Shown here piece after piece: positions 47,902-57,350 of a stretch of 64,000 nt of DNA. The notes below the pieces were generated by a model. The model had not been told where the DNA came from. It did not search any database and saw only the letters and a list, made by a program, of their open reading frames with translations. The stretch is from Vibrio sp. 10N (GTDB lineage Bacteria > Pseudomonadota > Gammaproteobacteria > Enterobacterales > Vibrionaceae), in assembly GCF_036245475.1 (NCBI RefSeq), contig NZ_BTPM01000001.1, forward strand, positions 3,286,001-3,350,000. Reading direction: 5' to 3'. A program made the position numbers and the translations under genes. The stretch's first letter is position 1. Each line of letters starts with the position of its first letter.

Positions 47902-50019
47902 TTGTACCTATTCGATAGCCTTAAAGACGTTGCCCAAGAATACCTAACAGAGCCTCAAATTGAGGCTCTGCGTCAATCTTATGTGGTAGCAAGAGATGCC
48001 CATGAAGGGCAGACCCGCTCTAGCGGTGAACCTTACATCATCCACCCGGTTGCGGTTGCTCGTATCCTCGCAGAAATGCGTCTGGATATCGAAACGCTAC
48101 AAGCGGCTCTGTTGCATGATGTTATTGAAGATACGGAAGTCACCAAAGAAGAGCTAGAAGAACAATTTGGCAATACTGTCGCGGAACTCGTGGACGGCGT
48201 TTCCAAGCTCGACAAGCTAAAATTCCGAGATCGCAAAGAAGCTCAAGCGGAAAACTTCCGTAAGATGGTGCTTGCCATGGTGCAAGACATCCGCGTGATC
48301 TTGATTAAGCTCAGTGACCGTACTCATAACATGCGTACTTTGGGCGCGCTTCGTCCTGACAAGAAACGTCGTATCGCTCGTGAAACCCTAGAGATCTATG
48401 CGCCACTTGCGCATCGTCTGGGTATTCACAACATCAAAACCGAGCTTGAAGAGCTGGGTTTTGAAGCGCTCTATCCAAACCGTTATCGCGTTTTAAAAGA
48501 AGTGGTGAAAGCTGCTCGTGGTAACCGTAAAGAGATGATTCAACGTATCCACAGTGAAATTGAAGGTCGTCTTGAAGAAGTCGGTCTCAACTGTCGCGTC
48601 TTGGGTCGTGAGAAGAACCTGTTCTCCATCTACAACAAGATGAAAACCAAAGAGCAGCGCTTCCACACCATTATGGATATCTACGCCTTCCGCGTTATCG
48701 TGGACACGGCGGATACCTGCTATCGTGTACTTGGTCAAGTCCACAGCCTGTACAAGCCCCGCCCTGGCCGCATGAAAGATTACATTGCGGTACCAAAAGC
48801 GAACGGCTACCAATCCCTACACACTTCCATGGTTGGCCCTCACGGCGTACCCGTTGAAGTGCAGATTCGTACTGAAGATATGGACCAGATGGCGGACAAA
48901 GGTGTTGCGGCGCACTGGGCTTACAAAGGCAATGGCGATCGCACAGGCACGACAGCACAAATTAAAGCCCAGCGCTGGATGCAAAGTCTGCTTGAGCTTC
49001 AGCAAAGTGCAGGCAACTCATTTGAATTTATTGAAAACGTAAAATCTGATCTGTTCCCAGACGAGATTTACGTGTTCACACCAAAAGGTCGTATTGTTGA
49101 GCTGCCACTTGGCGCAACCGCAGTCGACTTTGCGTACGCGGTTCACACCGATGTGGGTAACACCTGTGTTGGCGCTCGCGTTGACCGTCACCCTTATCCG
49201 CTAAGTAAAGCACTGAAGAACGGCCAAACGGTTGAGATCATCAGTGCACCGGGCGCTCGCCCGAATGCAGCATGGCTAAACTACGTCGTGACCTCACGTG
49301 CTCGCACTAAGATCCGTCAGGTTCTTAAAACAATGCGCCGTGAAGAGTCTATCGTACTGGGTCGCCGCCTACTCAACCACGCGTTGGGTCGCCATTCCAT
49401 TGATACCATCTACCCAGATAACATCAATGAAGTACTGACCGATCTTAAACTCGACTCTGTGGATGACTTGCTGGCTGATATCGGCTTGGGCGAGTTAATG
49501 AGCATCGTCATCGCGCGTCGCCTGCTAGGTGATACCGATGAGCTAACGCAAACCAGTTCTGTACCGACCACAGGCAAAAAGCTACCAATCCGCGGCGCGG
49601 AAGGTATTTTGCTGACGTTCGCCAACTGCTGTCACCCGATCCCAGACGATCACATCATTGCGCATGTATCACCGGGCCGTGGCCTTGTGGTTCACCGCGA
49701 GACGTGTCCAAACGTGCGTGGTCACCAAAAAGAGCCGGATAAGTACATGGCCGTTGAGTGGAGTGACGACTTCGAGCAGGAGTTTACTGCTGAGCTGAAA
49801 GTCGATCTGCAAAACCACCAAGGCGCGCTGGCTGAGCTAACCAACGTGATTGCCAAAACGGGTTCCAACATCCACGGCATCTCAACCGAGGAGCGTGATG
49901 GCCGTTTGTATACGGTGACCGTGTTGCTCACGACCAAAGATCGCGTACACCTTGCTGGCATTATGAAGCGCATTCGCGTGATGCCGCACGCGCTTCGCGT
50001 CCGACGTCGTAAGAACTAG
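47902..50019 (+). CDS. spoT: bifunctional (p)ppGpp hydrolase/synthetase
   Basis: SpoT, 705 residues, controls (p)ppGpp. The HD hydrolase has AALLHDVIEDTEVT; the synthetase-like domain has IMDIYAFRVIV and GRMKDYIAVPKANGYQSLH; TGS (DEIYVFTPKGRIVELPLG) and a C-terminal ACT domain (HQGALAELTNVIAKTGSNI) follow. The start is TTG 47902 (MYLFDSL...), the same rare start codon as used by E. coli spoT, which may keep its level low. It lies with rpoZ, trmH and recG. Confidence 0.97.
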   Translation: MYLFDSLKDVAQEYLTEPQIEALRQSYVVARDAHEGQTRSSGEPYIIHPVAVARILAEMRLDIETLQAALLHDVIEDTEVTKEELEEQFGNTVAELVDGVSKLDKLKFRDRKEAQAENFRKMVLAMVQDIRVILIKLSDRTHNMRTLGALRPDKKRRIARETLEIYAPLAHRLGIHNIKTELEELGFEALYPNRYRVLKEVVKAARGNRKEMIQRIHSEIEGRLEEVGLNCRVLGREKNLFSIYNKMKTKEQRFHTIMDIYAFRVIVDTADTCYRVLGQVHSLYKPRPGRMKDYIAVPKANGYQSLHTSMVGPHGVPVEVQIRTEDMDQMADKGVAAHWAYKGNGDRTGTTAQIKAQRWMQSLLELQQSAGNSFEFIENVKSDLFPDEIYVFTPKGRIVELPLGATAVDFAYAVHTDVGNTCVGARVDRHPYPLSKALKNGQTVEIISAPGARPNAAWLNYVVTSRARTKIRQVLKTMRREESIVLGRRLLNHALGRHSIDTIYPDNINEVLTDLKLDSVDDLLADIGLGELMSIVIARRLLGDTDELTQTSSVPTTGKKLPIRGAEGILLTFANCCHPIPDDHIIAHVSPGRGLVVHRETCPNVRGHQKEPDKYMAVEWSDDFEQEFTAELKVDLQNHQGALAELTNVIAKTGSNIHGISTEERDGRLYTVTVLLTTKDRVHLAGIMKRIRVMPHALRVRRRKN

Positions 50020-50038
50020 CACAGCTTTTTGATTTAAT

Positions 50039-50070
50039 ACGGGTTCGATGAATATCGAGCCCGTTTTATT
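50039..50070 (+). terminator. hairpin terminator between spoT and trmH
   Basis: An 11-bp stem ACGGGTTCGAT / ATCGAGCCCGT (one G-T pair) around GAAT, then TTTATTT. It lies 20 bp after spoT and before the trmH ribosome site, so it may reduce read-through within the operon. Confidence 0.75.
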
Positions 50071-50082
50071 TGGAACATCCTA

Positions 50083-50769
50083 ATGAACTTAGAACGCTAC
50101 AATCGTATTCAAGAAGTACTCAAAGCACGTCAACCCGACCTGACTTTGCTGCTCGAGCAAGTGCACAAGCCAAACAATGTCTCTGCCGTGATACGCACCG
50201 CCGATGCAGCAGGTGTCCACAAAGTCCATGCAGTATGGCCAGATGAAAAAATGCGTACCTTAAGCCATACCTCGGCAGGTGCACGAAACTGGGTCGAAGT
50301 AGAAACCCATGATACGGTGGCAGATGCGGTTCGCGAGCTTAAATCACAAGGCATGCAAGTACTGGCAACCAATCTCTCGGATAAGGCTGTCGACTTTCGC
50401 GACATCGATTACACCAAACCTACCGCCATCATTCTTGGCGGGGAGAAGAACGGCATCACTCAAGATGCGCTCGGTGAAGCCGATCAGGACATCATTATTC
50501 CTATGGTCGGCATGGTGCAGTCGCTCAATGTCTCGGTTGCTAGCGCACTCATTCTGTTCGAAGCACAAAGACAGCGCCAACTTGCGGGCATGTACGATCG
50601 TGAGGCAAGCGCTCTCCCAGAAGAAACTATCCACCGCATCCTATTCGAACGCGGCCACCCGGTTCTCGCCAAAGTCGCCAAAAAGAAAAACATGCCGTAC
50701 CCACCACTCGATCATGAAGGTCAGATTGTGGCGGATGAGTCATGGTGGAAAGAGATGCAGAAGAAGTAG
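50083..50769 (+). CDS. trmH: tRNA (guanosine(18)-2'-O)-methyltransferase
   Basis: TrmH (SpoU), 228 residues, a SPOUT methyltransferase. LEQVHKPNNVSAVIRTADAAG, ILGGEKNGITQDAL and IPMVGMVQSLNVSVASALIL are the three SPOUT motifs that form the knotted SAM site. It methylates G18 of tRNA. The stop is followed one base later by octamer-hairpin element copy 2. Confidence 0.96.
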   Translation: MNLERYNRIQEVLKARQPDLTLLLEQVHKPNNVSAVIRTADAAGVHKVHAVWPDEKMRTLSHTSAGARNWVEVETHDTVADAVRELKSQGMQVLATNLSDKAVDFRDIDYTKPTAIILGGEKNGITQDALGEADQDIIIPMVGMVQSLNVSVASALILFEAQRQRQLAGMYDREASALPEETIHRILFERGHPVLAKVAKKKNMPYPPLDHEGQIVADESWWKEMQKK

Positions 50770-50770
50770 T

Positions 50771-50985
50771 GGTCCTTGGTTCTATGGTTCTATGGTTCTA
50801 TGGTTCTATGGTTCTATGGTTCTATGGTTCTATGGTTCTATGGTTCTATGGTTCTATGGTTCTATGGTTCTATGGTTCATGAAAACAAACCAACAACATT
50901 AATCAATTAATTAATTAATTAAAGGTGTATCTCGTCTCACCCCACAGGACCACAGGGCCATAGTTCCGCTCTTCCCCGCTCTTCC
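50771..50985 (+). repeat. octamer-hairpin composite element, copy 2
   Basis: It begins one base after the trmH stop: a degenerate GGTCCTT, then twelve GGTTCTAT units (50778-50873), an A/T-rich part with ATTAATTAATTAATTAA, then the arm CCACAGGACCACAGGGCCATAGTTCC and two GCTCTTCC copies ending near 50985. The gap to recG holds nothing else that I can identify. Confidence 0.94.
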
Positions 50986-51056
50986 AAACTTAAACTGTAC
51001 AAAAAGACAGTAAAGTGCTTGAATATTCCCATCTAACACTCTGATGGATGGTGAAT

Positions 51057-53135
51057 ATGGCTCAGTTACTGTCGGCAATTCCTTTAACTTCGCTTTCTGG
51101 CGTTGGGGCAAAAGTCGCAGAAAAACTTGAAAAGGTAGGATTGCACACGGTGCAAGATCTGCTATTTCACTTGCCGCATCGCTATGAAGACCGCACGCGA
51201 ATCTACCCTATCGTCAAATTGCACCCAGGTCTTTGGGGCTCAGTGCAAGGTAAAGTGATGAGCAGTGACGTGGCTTTTGGCCGCCGTAAAATGCTGACCG
51301 TAAAAGTCAGTGATGGCAATGGCACCATTACCCTGCGCTTTTTCAACTTCACCGCAGCAATGAAGAATAACTTCTCCGAGGGGCGCGTTATTGTTGCCTA
51401 TGGCGAGGTGAAGCGCGGCAATCACGGCCTTGAAATCATCCATCCAGAATACAAATTTCATGCTGAGGGGAAAACCCCGAAGCTTGAGCAAACTCTGACG
51501 CCCATCTACCCGACGACAGAAGGCTTGAGACAACTGACTCTGAAGAGTTTAACCGACCAAGCGCTAGAGCTCATGGATGGCGCCGCCGTTGATGAGCTAC
51601 TACCCAGTGGCTTGTACAACCAACAAATGACGCTTAGCCAAGCGCTACACATTATTCACCGCCCGCCACCGAACATTAACCTCGACGATTTTGATGAAGG
51701 CAAACACCCCGCTCAGCAGCGCCTGATCATTGAAGAGCTGATGGCGCAGAACTTGTCGATGCTCGCCGTGCGCAGCAAAGGTCAGCAAGATGCTGCGATT
51801 GCACTTGATCCCGTGCAAACGCTGAAACAAAAGCTTTTGCAGCAACTGCCCTTCTCACCAACAGGTGCTCAAGCTCGCGTGGTTCAAGAGATTGAAACCG
51901 ATCTGCAAAAACCTATTCCTATGATGCGCTTAGTACAGGGCGATGTGGGCTCGGGTAAAACCCTGGTCGCAGCCTTAGCTGCGGTGCGCGCTATTGAACA
52001 TGGCTATCAAGTGGCCATGATGGCACCGACCGAACTGCTTGCTGAGCAACATGCGATTAACTTTGCTGGCTGGTTTGAGTCGATGGGCATTCAAGTAGGC
52101 TGGCTATCTGGTAAGCAGAAAGGCAAGGCGAAAGAAGCTGAGCTCGCGCGTATTGCTAGCGGTGAAGCACAAATGGTTGTGGGCACCCATGCGCTATTTC
52201 AGGAATCGGTCGAGTTTAAAAACTTGGCACTCGTTATCATTGATGAGCAGCACCGCTTTGGTGTCCACCAGCGACTCGAACTGCGTGCGAAAGGCGCCAA
52301 GCAAGGCTTCTACCCGCATCAGTTGATCATGACGGCAACGCCCATTCCTAGAACGCTGGCGATGACCGCGTATGCAGATTTGGAAACCTCCGTGATTGAT
52401 GAATTGCCACCGGGTCGAACTCCGATTCAAACGGTCGCCATTCCGGACACCAAGCGTGATGATGTGATTGAGCGAGTTAAAAATGCCTGTCTTCATGAAG
52501 GCAAGCAGGCCTATTGGGTGTGTACCTTGATCGACGAGTCTGAAGTGCTTGAGGCGCAAGCTGCCGCGGATACCGCCGAAGACCTACAACGCAAACTGCC
52601 TGATCTTAAGATTGGTTTGGTGCACGGCCGCATGAAGCCAGCCGAGAAACAAGATGTGATGCAGCGCTTTAAAAACAACGAGCTGCATCTTTTGGTCGCC
52701 ACTACCGTCATTGAGGTCGGGGTGGATGTGCCCAACTCCAGCTTAATGATCATCGAAAACCCAGAGCGTCTTGGTTTAGCTCAACTACACCAGCTGCGCG
52801 GCCGTGTGGGACGTGGTAGCGTCGCAAGTCACTGTGTGCTGTTGTATCACTCTCCACTGTCTAAAACCGCTCAAAAGCGCTTAGGCGTGCTAAGAGAAAG
52901 TAATGACGGCTTTGTGATTGCTCAGAAAGACTTAGAGATCCGAGGCCCTGGCGAACTGCTCGGTACCAAGCAAACCGGTTTGGCTGACTTTAAGATCGCC
53001 GACTTAGTCCGTGACCAGCGCTTAGTGCCAGAAGTGCAGCGCATTGCCCGTCATGTTCATGAACAATATCCGGACAATGCTAAGAAGATCATTGAGCGTT
53101 GGTTGGGTGATCGAGAGTACTACGCTAAGGCGTAG
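51057..53135 (+). CDS. recG: ATP-dependent DNA helicase RecG
   Basis: RecG, 692 residues, remodels stalled forks and Holliday junctions. The N-terminal wedge/OB domain has LTSLSGVGAKVAEKLEKVG and YEDRTRIYPI. Helicase motifs are Walker A QGDVGSGKTLVAALAA, DEQHRFG, TATPIPRTLAM and the TRG-region VPNSSLMIIENPERLGLAQL; GRVGRG is motif VI. ATG 51057 follows GGATGGTG; an ATG three codons earlier (51048) is possible. Confidence 0.96.
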   Translation: MAQLLSAIPLTSLSGVGAKVAEKLEKVGLHTVQDLLFHLPHRYEDRTRIYPIVKLHPGLWGSVQGKVMSSDVAFGRRKMLTVKVSDGNGTITLRFFNFTAAMKNNFSEGRVIVAYGEVKRGNHGLEIIHPEYKFHAEGKTPKLEQTLTPIYPTTEGLRQLTLKSLTDQALELMDGAAVDELLPSGLYNQQMTLSQALHIIHRPPPNINLDDFDEGKHPAQQRLIIEELMAQNLSMLAVRSKGQQDAAIALDPVQTLKQKLLQQLPFSPTGAQARVVQEIETDLQKPIPMMRLVQGDVGSGKTLVAALAAVRAIEHGYQVAMMAPTELLAEQHAINFAGWFESMGIQVGWLSGKQKGKAKEAELARIASGEAQMVVGTHALFQESVEFKNLALVIIDEQHRFGVHQRLELRAKGAKQGFYPHQLIMTATPIPRTLAMTAYADLETSVIDELPPGRTPIQTVAIPDTKRDDVIERVKNACLHEGKQAYWVCTLIDESEVLEAQAAADTAEDLQRKLPDLKIGLVHGRMKPAEKQDVMQRFKNNELHLLVATTVIEVGVDVPNSSLMIIENPERLGLAQLHQLRGRVGRGSVASHCVLLYHSPLSKTAQKRLGVLRESNDGFVIAQKDLEIRGPGELLGTKQTGLADFKIADLVRDQRLVPEVQRIARHVHEQYPDNAKKIIERWLGDREYYAKA

Positions 53136-53178
53136 GTTGTGAGTTGGACGCTACGACTAAACTGGGCACGTGCGTCAC

Positions 53179-53307
53179 GAGGTCCTCACTTTCGTGAGGA
53201 TGACGGGTATTTTTCTTCACTCACAATCGACCAAATAAATTTGTCATCCCCCACCACTTCGTCATCTCCTGCCACTTCGTCATCCCCTTGAAAAAGGGGA
53301 TCTTCTA
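53179..53307. repeat. separated arms of the palindromic element in the recG-envZ gap
   Basis: The second-type arm GTCCTCACTTTCGTGAGGATGAC (about 53181-53203) comes before a first-type arm GTCATCCCCTTGAAAAAGGGGATC (about 53279-53302), so the order is the reverse of a normal unit. It looks like the junction of two former tandem units whose outer halves were lost. Confidence 0.85.
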
Positions 53308-53358
53308 CAACACGTGACTCATTTAACATGGTCGACAGGCCAACCCTGTACTTCCAAC

Positions 53359-54693
53359 CTAGGTCCTAGGAACCATATTCTTCCCATTCTTCACTGCGGG
53401 AAAGCTCACTTGCGCTTTTAAGCCGCCTTCGCTGCGATTCGAGATGCTTACTGAGCCATGGTGCTGGCTGATAATACGCTTAACAATCGCTAACCCTAAT
53501 CCCGTGCCTTCACTGCCACGAGCGGTGTCACCGCGCGTGAAGGGTTCAAATAGACGACTGATTTGATCGGGCTCGATGCCCGGTCCATTGTCTTCCACCG
53601 TGACCCACGCCAGTTTGTTGTCAACCGTCATGCCGGTGGTTACTTTCACCCAACCATTGCCATAACGTACAGCATTGACCACGAGATTGGTGATAGCACG
53701 TTTGATGGCAATTGGACTGCCTTCAATATCTTTGATGCGCGCCATGGGTTCAAAATCAATTTGGATCTCATAGCCGCCTTCAGACGAGACAATATCCGAG
53801 GCAATATCATTCAAGCTAAGCGGTTCGAACGACTGAGTGTTAACCGGTTTTAAATAGTCCATAAACTGGCTGATGATCTCGTTACACTCTTCGGTGTCAC
53901 TAATAATGCCTTCCGCCAAATAGCTGTCTTCTGGCGACATCATCTCTGTGGCAAGGCGAATACGTGTCAGCGGCGTGCGGATATCGTGACTGATACCGGC
54001 CATCAATAGTGTGCGGTCCTGTTCCAACTCTTGGATGCCTTTTGCCATTTGGTTAAAGGCTCGAGTGACTGAGCGGATCTCCGATGCCCCTTTCTCTGGC
54101 AGTGGCGGCGGGATTTCTCCTTGCCCCACCAGTTTCGCCGCATGCTCAAGCGCTGTCAGCGGCCTATTTTGCAAGCGAATAAACAGCCAGCCACCAGCAA
54201 GGACAAGCAGAGCCATAATTAAGCTATTGCGAAATAGCGGTGCAAAGTCTTCTTCTTGCAGCTCAGAGAGCGGGATGCGTATTAAGGAGTTTGGCAACGC
54301 GGCAATTTTCATCCATAAAATATAGCTCTCCTCACCAAGTATCAGACGAACCTCGGTCTCGGTTTCTAGCTCGTCACTCATCTCTTCACTCATCAAATCA
54401 ATCGGTAACGCTTGACTGAACTCTTCGGCCATCGGGCTATCATCGGCGTGAATCGTTACGCCTAACTGAGCCAATACCTGGCGGCGCATTGGCGCATCCA
54501 TTTCGATCTGCCCATCGACCGCTTCCGTGTCTTCCAAGAAGAACACCAGCTCATGCGCCAAGATCTTGTTGAACTGCTGCAAACTTGGCAACAACGCATA
54601 GTTGTACACGGCGTAATAGGAGAAAACTTGGCTGGCAATCAGCAGAGAGAAAAACAGCAGGATAGATTGCGTGAAGGAGCTACGAAAGCGCAT
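53359..54693 (-). CDS. envZ: osmosensor histidine kinase EnvZ
   Basis: EnvZ, 444 residues, inner-membrane kinase/phosphatase of OmpR. It has two membrane helices (about residues 9-30 and 155-172), HAMP, then [20 protein letters not shown] with the phosphorylated His about 236, nearly identical to enteric Env[23 protein letters not shown] and [12 protein letters not shown] form the ATP site. It is downstream of ompR, but 80 bp and a terminator hairpin lie between them. Confidence 0.96.
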   Translation of the reverse strand: MRFRSSFTQSILLFFSLLIASQVFSYYAVYNYALLPSLQQFNKILAHELVFFLEDTEAVDGQIEMDAPMRRQVLAQLGVTIHADDSPMAEEFSQALPIDLMSEEMSDELETETEVRLILGEESYILWMKIAALPNSLIRIPLSELQEEDFAPLFRNSLIMALLVLAGGWLFIRLQNRPLTALEHAAKLVGQGEIPPPLPEKGASEIRSVTRAFNQMAKGIQELEQDRTLLMAGISHDIRTPLTRIRLATEMMSPEDSYLAEGIISDTEECNEIISQFMDYLKPVNTQSFEPLSLNDIASDIVSSEGGYEIQIDFEPMARIKDIEGSPIAIKRAITNLVVNAVRYGNGWVKVTTGMTVDNKLAWVTVEDNGPGIEPDQISRLFEPFTRGDTARGSEGTGLGLAIVKRIISQHHGSVSISNRSEGGLKAQVSFPAVKNGKNMVPRT

Positions 54694-54734
54694 AAGATTT
54701 CCTTTGGAGCGAAGATCGAGACAGGATAATAAAC

Positions 54735-54765
54735 AAAAAAGGCTCTGAATCCATCCAGAGCCTTA
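54735..54765 (-). terminator. intrinsic terminator between ompR and envZ
   Basis: On the minus strand: AAGGCTCTG, loop GATGGATT with CAGAGCCTT closing a 9-bp stem, then TTTTTTG. It lies 10 bp after the ompR stop and upstream of the envZ ribosome site. Confidence 0.88.
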
Positions 54766-54773
54766 TCAATCAA

Positions 54774-55493
54774 TTATGCTTCTTTGCCATCTGGCACGAA
54801 GACATAACCTAGACCCCACACGGTTTGAATGTAGCGAGGTTTACTCGGGTCGATTTCTAACATACGACGCAAGCGAGAAATTTGCACGTCAATAGAACGT
54901 TCCATCGCTGAATACTCACGGCCGCGAGCCATGTTCATCAGCTTATCACGCGACATCGGCTCACGTGCGTTGGTGACCAATGCTTTAAGCACTGCAAACT
55001 CACCAGATGTGAGTGGCATCGCTTCTTCACCACGGAACATCTCACGAGTACCAAGGTTTAGACGGAAGTCACCAAACTCAACCACAGACTCTTCTTGGCT
55101 TGGCGCTCCTGGCGCTTCGATGGTTTGACGGCGTAACACCGCTTTAATACGAGCTAGCAGCTCACGCGGGTTGAACGGTTTTGGTAAGTAGTCATCCGCA
55201 CCGACCTCAAGGCCAACAATACGGTCTACTTCATCGCCTTTCGCTGTCAGCATAAGAATTGGCAACATGTTGTTGGCGTTACGTAAACGACGACAAATCG
55301 ACAGGCCATCTTCACCTGGTAGCATCAAATCCAATACCATCAAATGAAAGTTTTCTCGGGTTAACAGGCGGTCCATCTGCTCACTGTTAGCAACACTGCG
55401 TACTTGGAATCCTTGCTCTGATAAGTAACGCTCTAGCAATGCACGTAGACGTGCATCGTCATCAACAACTAAAATCTTGTGATTTTCTTGCAT
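54774..55493 (-). CDS. ompR: response regulator OmpR
   Basis: OmpR, 239 residues, as in E. coli. The receiver domain has KILVVDDDARLRALLERYL, phospho-acceptor Asp about 55 in LMVLDLMLPGEDGL, and LTAKGDEVDRI; the winged-helix domain ends RYIQTVWGLGYVFVPDGKEA. The start is ATG 55493 (MQENHKILVVDDD); the frame open upstream to 55523 is not part of the conserved protein. It controls porin and osmotic-stress genes with EnvZ. It is divergent from the HTH gene at 55847; the 353-bp gap must hold both promoters, but I cannot assign them. Confidence 0.97.
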   Translation of the reverse strand: MQENHKILVVDDDARLRALLERYLSEQGFQVRSVANSEQMDRLLTRENFHLMVLDLMLPGEDGLSICRRLRNANNMLPILMLTAKGDEVDRIVGLEVGADDYLPKPFNPRELLARIKAVLRRQTIEAPGAPSQEESVVEFGDFRLNLGTREMFRGEEAMPLTSGEFAVLKALVTNAREPMSRDKLMNMARGREYSAMERSIDVQISRLRRMLEIDPSKPRYIQTVWGLGYVFVPDGKEA

Positions 55494-55846
55494 ATTCGAT
55501 TCCACCACTAAAAAGCAATTCACACCTTCAGTCTGCTGTCGTTAGAGGCAAACCAAAGGTTCAGCGGTAAATGTAACATTCCTTGGACAAAAGTTGTGCA
55601 GAGAATTGTTAGCGATTATTAATTATGGCCTATATTAGCTGCCTTCGTCACCATTCTGTGTGATATGAATGGTGTTTATTGTATGTTGCCAGACTTTTGT
55701 TTCTGAAACACGATTAACGCCACCGTCATATTTCTCGCGTTCTTTAACGCTTTGTAACGCTTGGAAATACCGTTTTCACAGCCGCCATCGCTTCCGTCAT
55801 ATACCCTTAGTAACGTCTCTGGTCTCGATATATCAAGGAGAGGGTT

Positions 55847-56689
55847 ATGACCACATCATCCCAATGGGAACCGCATTTTTCCCGCGACAGTTTTGCCACA
55901 GCACTCAAGTATTGGCGCAGTGTTCATGGTCTGTCTCAACTTGAACTCGTCGAAGCCCTGAGCTTGTCTCATCGAGCGTTTCAAGGCGTCAATCAGCCTA
56001 TGCTAAGCAAGTGGGAGCACAGCAATGGCCAACCCTCTTTGATGCGCCGAGCTGGGGTTGCGGCGTTTTTTCAATTGCCCTATCGCTACAGTCAAGAAGA
56101 GCTGCGATTAATACAGGGGGTAGAAAAATACGACGAGCTTTTCATTGGATATGACCCCGTCTACCCTTGCTCAATCGACTCTTTCACTCGTTATTCTTGG
56201 GAGCAATTGCCAGCCCTCTATCGCCAGCAAATAGAGCACGCTCAGCAGCACTACCGTAACATCAGCTTTGCAAATCTAGTTTCAGCGATGTCCGTCAAAG
56301 AGCTGCATGTCGAAATCGCATTGCATCAGCAAGCCATGGTGGGTCATATCGTTTACGGTAAAGATGCCAACGACCAAGATTGCTTACTGAGTTATCTAGC
56401 ACAAGATAAACCGCTGCATCGCCAAGTTCACCGACACGCTTGTCAGTTATTTGAAGGGAAAAAGGTTCTCGTTACCGCCATCAAGCCCTACGCTAAAACC
56501 TTAATGTCGGACATCTACATTCCAGAGAAGTATCAGGTGGGGGAGCTGACCGTGTATGAATGTGATCTCACCGCCTTATATGCCAATCCATTCTTTGAAC
56601 AGATACACGATGAAGGACGAATATTGTCGCTACTCAGCCATCATCAAAAAGTACAACGAGACCGCCGAACACCTCAACCCACCCACTAA
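55847..56689 (+). CDS. XRE-like HTH regulator upstream of greB, probably frameshifted near its 3' end
   Basis: A 280-residue frame with an N-terminal Cro/C1-type helix-turn-helix (LKYWRSVHGLSQLELVEALS...QPMLSKWEHSNGQPSL, residues about 18-66). The C-terminal part, of no recognised family, includes VKELHVEIALHQQAMVGHIVYG. AAGGAGAGGG precedes the ATG. The last residues (QKVQRDRRTPQPTH) look non-native. The +1 frame from about 56620 reads YSAIIKKYNETAEHLNPPTK and continues to TGA 56760-56762, which overlaps the greB ATG (ATGA). The intact gene therefore probably ended at 56762 with about 305 residues. Whether this is a mutation, a sequencing error or programmed shifting is open. Function is unknown. 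Confidence 0.7.
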   Translation: MTTSSQWEPHFSRDSFATALKYWRSVHGLSQLELVEALSLSHRAFQGVNQPMLSKWEHSNGQPSLMRRAGVAAFFQLPYRYSQEELRLIQGVEKYDELFIGYDPVYPCSIDSFTRYSWEQLPALYRQQIEHAQQHYRNISFANLVSAMSVKELHVEIALHQQAMVGHIVYGKDANDQDCLLSYLAQDKPLHRQVHRHACQLFEGKKVLVTAIKPYAKTLMSDIYIPEKYQVGELTVYECDLTALYANPFFEQIHDEGRILSLLSHHQKVQRDRRTPQPTH

Positions 56690-56758
56690 GTCCGTGAACT
56701 GGATTGAGCTTTTTTGTTTTCATGGCAATATGGTGTCGGTTACCCACAATTCGATTGA

Positions 56759-57241
56759 ATGATGAAAACAAACCTGATTACCCGCGAAGGGTACGACAAA
56801 CTCAAAAAAGAACTCGATTATCTTTGGCGTGAAGAACGACCTGAAGTGACCAAGAAGGTCACGTGGGCAGCGTCGCTCGGCGACCGTTCAGAGAACGCTG
56901 ACTATCAATACAACAAGAAGCGCTTACGTGAAATTGATCGTCGCGTCCGCTACCTGCGAAAACGATTAGAGCAGGTTACGGTCGTGGACTACTCTCCCCA
57001 GCAAGAAGGCAAAGTGTTCTTTGGTGCTTGGGTTGAGATTGAAAATGATGATGGCGATACCATGCAATTTCGTATTGTCGGACCGGATGAGATCTATGGT
57101 GGTGCCAAAGGCTACATCTCGATCGATTCACCGATGGCTCGCGCGATCTTGAAAAAAGAGGTCGATGATGAGTTTGTGGTCAAGACGCCAGAAGGGATCA
57201 AAGAGTGGTTTGTGAATCGGATTAGTTATTCGGGGTTGTAG
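56759..57241 (+). CDS. greB: transcript cleavage factor GreB
   Basis: GreB, 160 residues. The N-terminal coiled coil has LITREGYDKLKKELDYLWREE and GDRSENADYQYNKKRLREID with the acidic tip residues; the C-terminal FKBP-like domain ends with VVKTPEGIKEWFVNRISY. It rescues backtracked RNA polymerase by stimulating RNA cleavage. The start ATG 56759 overlaps the stop of the +1-frame tail of the upstream HTH gene. Confidence 0.96.
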   Translation: MMKTNLITREGYDKLKKELDYLWREERPEVTKKVTWAASLGDRSENADYQYNKKRLREIDRRVRYLRKRLEQVTVVDYSPQQEGKVFFGAWVEIENDDGDTMQFRIVGPDEIYGGAKGYISIDSPMARAILKKEVDDEFVVKTPEGIKEWFVNRISYSGL

Positions 57242-57349
57242 GGTTCTATGGTTCTATGGTTCTATGGTTCTATGGTTCTATGGTTGATTGTGTATGCTAA
57301 ACACCGTCAAGCAAACGTTCCACAGGGCCACAGAACCATAGGTCCGCTT
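57242..57349 (+). repeat. octamer-hairpin composite element, copy 3 (short)
   Basis: Five GGTTCTAT units begin at the base after the greB stop (57242-57281). After about 38 bp comes the arm CCACAGGGCCACAGAACC with ATAGGTCCGCT up to 57349, at the stop codon of the converging yjaG gene. The element therefore fills the whole gap between the two genes. Confidence 0.93.
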
Positions 57350-57350
57350 T

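Noticed and set aside
53356..53376. Octamer-like sequence (CCTAGGTCCTAGGAACC) at the envZ stop as a fifth octamer element
   Set aside because: Only about two degenerate units are present, with no array or GCTCTTC arm; similarity may be chance.
55669..55944. Open frame in the ompR-HTH intergenic region
   Set aside because: It overlaps the clear start of the HTH gene in another frame and its composition is not protein-like.
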